Origin: Candidatus Avelusimicrobium alvi
GTDB taxonomy: Bacteria; Elusimicrobiota; Elusimicrobia; Elusimicrobiales; Elusimicrobiaceae
Length of the DNA: 7,545 bases
Assembly (NCBI GenBank): GCA_002329395.1
Contig: DCTQ01000085.1
Location: 1-7,545, forward strand
Reading direction: 5' to 3'
In this document: piece by piece, positions 6,798-7,545 of the stretch
Layout of the letters: the number at the start of each line of letters is the position of its first letter
How positions within the stretch are numbered: the stretch's first letter is position 1
Made by a program: the position numbers and the translations under genes
Notes under the pieces: generated by a model
What the model was told of the DNA's origin: nothing
Databases searched by the model: none
The model's input: the letters and a program-made list of their open reading frames with translations, nothing else

Positions 6798-6809
6798 AAT
6801 ATAATTTAT

Positions 6810-7545
6810 TTACCAATTGTTTTTCTCATATTGAAGCTTACAGGTATGAATAATTTTAATATAACATTCAGTATCCCACTCTCTTCCATGTTGCTTTTGC
6901 ACACAACCCGCCCAAGATTTACATATCTCTCCTTCAACGGAACAAGCCTTATATTGAGGACAACTATAAGCTCTATCGCCTGCTGCAGATGAACCGACTC
7001 GTTCATTACTTGTAAACTCCCATTTACCTGATGTTAAGTAGCAATCCGTATCCGTCTTGGGGGCCGACGGACAGCACTCGCTTTTATGCGATACTTTATA
7101 ATCATAATCGGAACAATCTTTTTCTTCTTCAACTTCCCCTTCTTCCGGCGTGCCGCATACCAGATACACTTCTTCCGCTTTCTTGAGTTTTACTTTCTGC
7201 CACGACACCTGCGGCGCTCCAGAGGCACCCGTTGCCGCGCACGACGGGAACTTTTCCCCTCCCGTACGCATATGCGACGCAAACAACTTGAGCTCATCCA
7301 CCGTCATATCCGTAGCTTCCAGGCTATAGCCGTTGTTTAACGTACCGATACGCAGGTTTGCAGAGAAATCTATATTCGCCTCTCCAGAACCGCTTCCTAA
7401 AGTTATATTCGTGCTCTTTACAGCCGCCGCCGTGTTTAAATCCAGCTTTCCCCGGTTCAAATTAACTGTTGTGGCCTGTAACGGGCGAATACCCAAAGCT
7501 CCAGACTCTGAACAGCCCAGATTCATTTCACAGGCGGATGTTAAG
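6810..7545 (-). CDS. Cysteine-rich probable surface or secreted protein, C-terminal part
   Basis: I do not recognise the family. The reading frame is open to the right edge, so the gene starts outside the window. 244 residues are visible, and the Met at 7526 is probably internal. Residues 25-70 have short alternating polar/hydrophobic strands rich in Thr, Asn and Gly (TTVNLNRGKLDLNT, NITLGSGSGEANIDF), as in beta-solenoid or adhesin-type proteins. An acidic linker (132-143) leads to a Cys-rich C-terminus with eleven Cys between 130 and 235. DTDCYL (165-170) and DTECYI (224-229) suggest two diverged copies of one disulfide-linked module. This composition points to an extracytoplasmic location. 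The DNA for the last 110 or so residues is clearly more AT-rich than the 5' part. The gene ends in its own terminator and is not part of the downstream operon. Confidence 0.7.
   Translation of the reverse strand, partial: LTSACEMNLGCSESGALGIRPLQATTVNLNRGKLDLNTAAAVKSTNITLGSGSGEANIDFSANLRIGTLNNGYSLEATDMTVDELKLFASHMRTGGEKFPSCAATGASGAPQVSWQKVKLKKAEEVYLVCGTPEEGEVEEEKDCSDYDYKVSHKSECCPSAPKTDTDCYLTSGKWEFTSNERVGSSAAGDRAYSCPQYKACSVEGEICKSWAGCVQKQHGREWDTECYIKIIHTCKLQYEKNNW

Noticed and set aside
7086..7340. 84-codon plus-strand frame with a hydrophobic start
   Set aside because: Antisense to the cysteine-rich gene. The Phe/Ile-rich start comes from the complement of Lys/Glu codons and is not evidence of a membrane protein.
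7524..7526. ATG at 7526 as the true start of the cysteine-rich gene
   Set aside because: The frame stays open to the window edge (codons for L-T-S-A-C-E precede it), no ribosome site is visible, and the sequence after it has no signal peptide, so the gene most likely begins further right.
1..7545. tRNA or rRNA genes, CRISPR arrays, insertion sequences
   Set aside because: Both strands were read. I saw no cloverleaf-like gene, no regularly spaced direct repeats and no transposase-like frame.

Overview
The window reads as one minus-strand stretch of a bacterial chromosome. It holds six protein genes: five complete and one cut by the right edge. No gene is supported on the plus strand. The coding DNA is moderately GC-rich. 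An acyl-CoA dehydrogenase with an EtfB that resembles the anaerobe type, an exported cell-wall-related protein and a cysteine-rich probable surface protein suggest an uncultured anaerobe with an envelope of Gram-negative style. Elusimicrobiota is my best guess, but this is an impression from the proteins, not a demonstrated placement.

Right edge (about 6810-7545): the 3' end of a large cysteine-rich, probably secreted or surface protein. It closes with a clear Rho-independent terminator (6767-6797). Its base composition becomes much more AT-rich towards its C-terminal end.

Centre and left (6734 down to 184): a tightly packed five-gene operon. A promoter with an extended -10 box lies just after the terminator and six bases before the first ATG, so the first message is probably leaderless. 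Gene order is TPR + SpoIID/LytB-like exported protein, family-4 glycosyltransferase, acyl-CoA dehydrogenase, etfB, etfA. Junctions are 0 nt, a 1-nt overlap, 5 nt and 11 nt. A perfect 14-bp stem terminator (184-216) ends the unit. The last three genes form a coherent module: the dehydrogenase oxidises (or, in reverse, forms) an acyl-CoA and exchanges electrons with the EtfBA flavoprotein. The first two genes are envelope or glycan functions, and why they share a transcript with the flavoprotein module is not obvious.

Far left (1-183): non-coding, with a nested inverted repeat (1-64) and a small hairpin (120-142) that resemble dispersed intergenic repeat elements.

The most notable observation is that the SpoIID-like domain aligns without gaps to the family core but has Gln where the catalytic Glu should be, and lacks several other signature residues. 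It may be a glycan-binding pseudoenzyme joined to a TPR scaffold.
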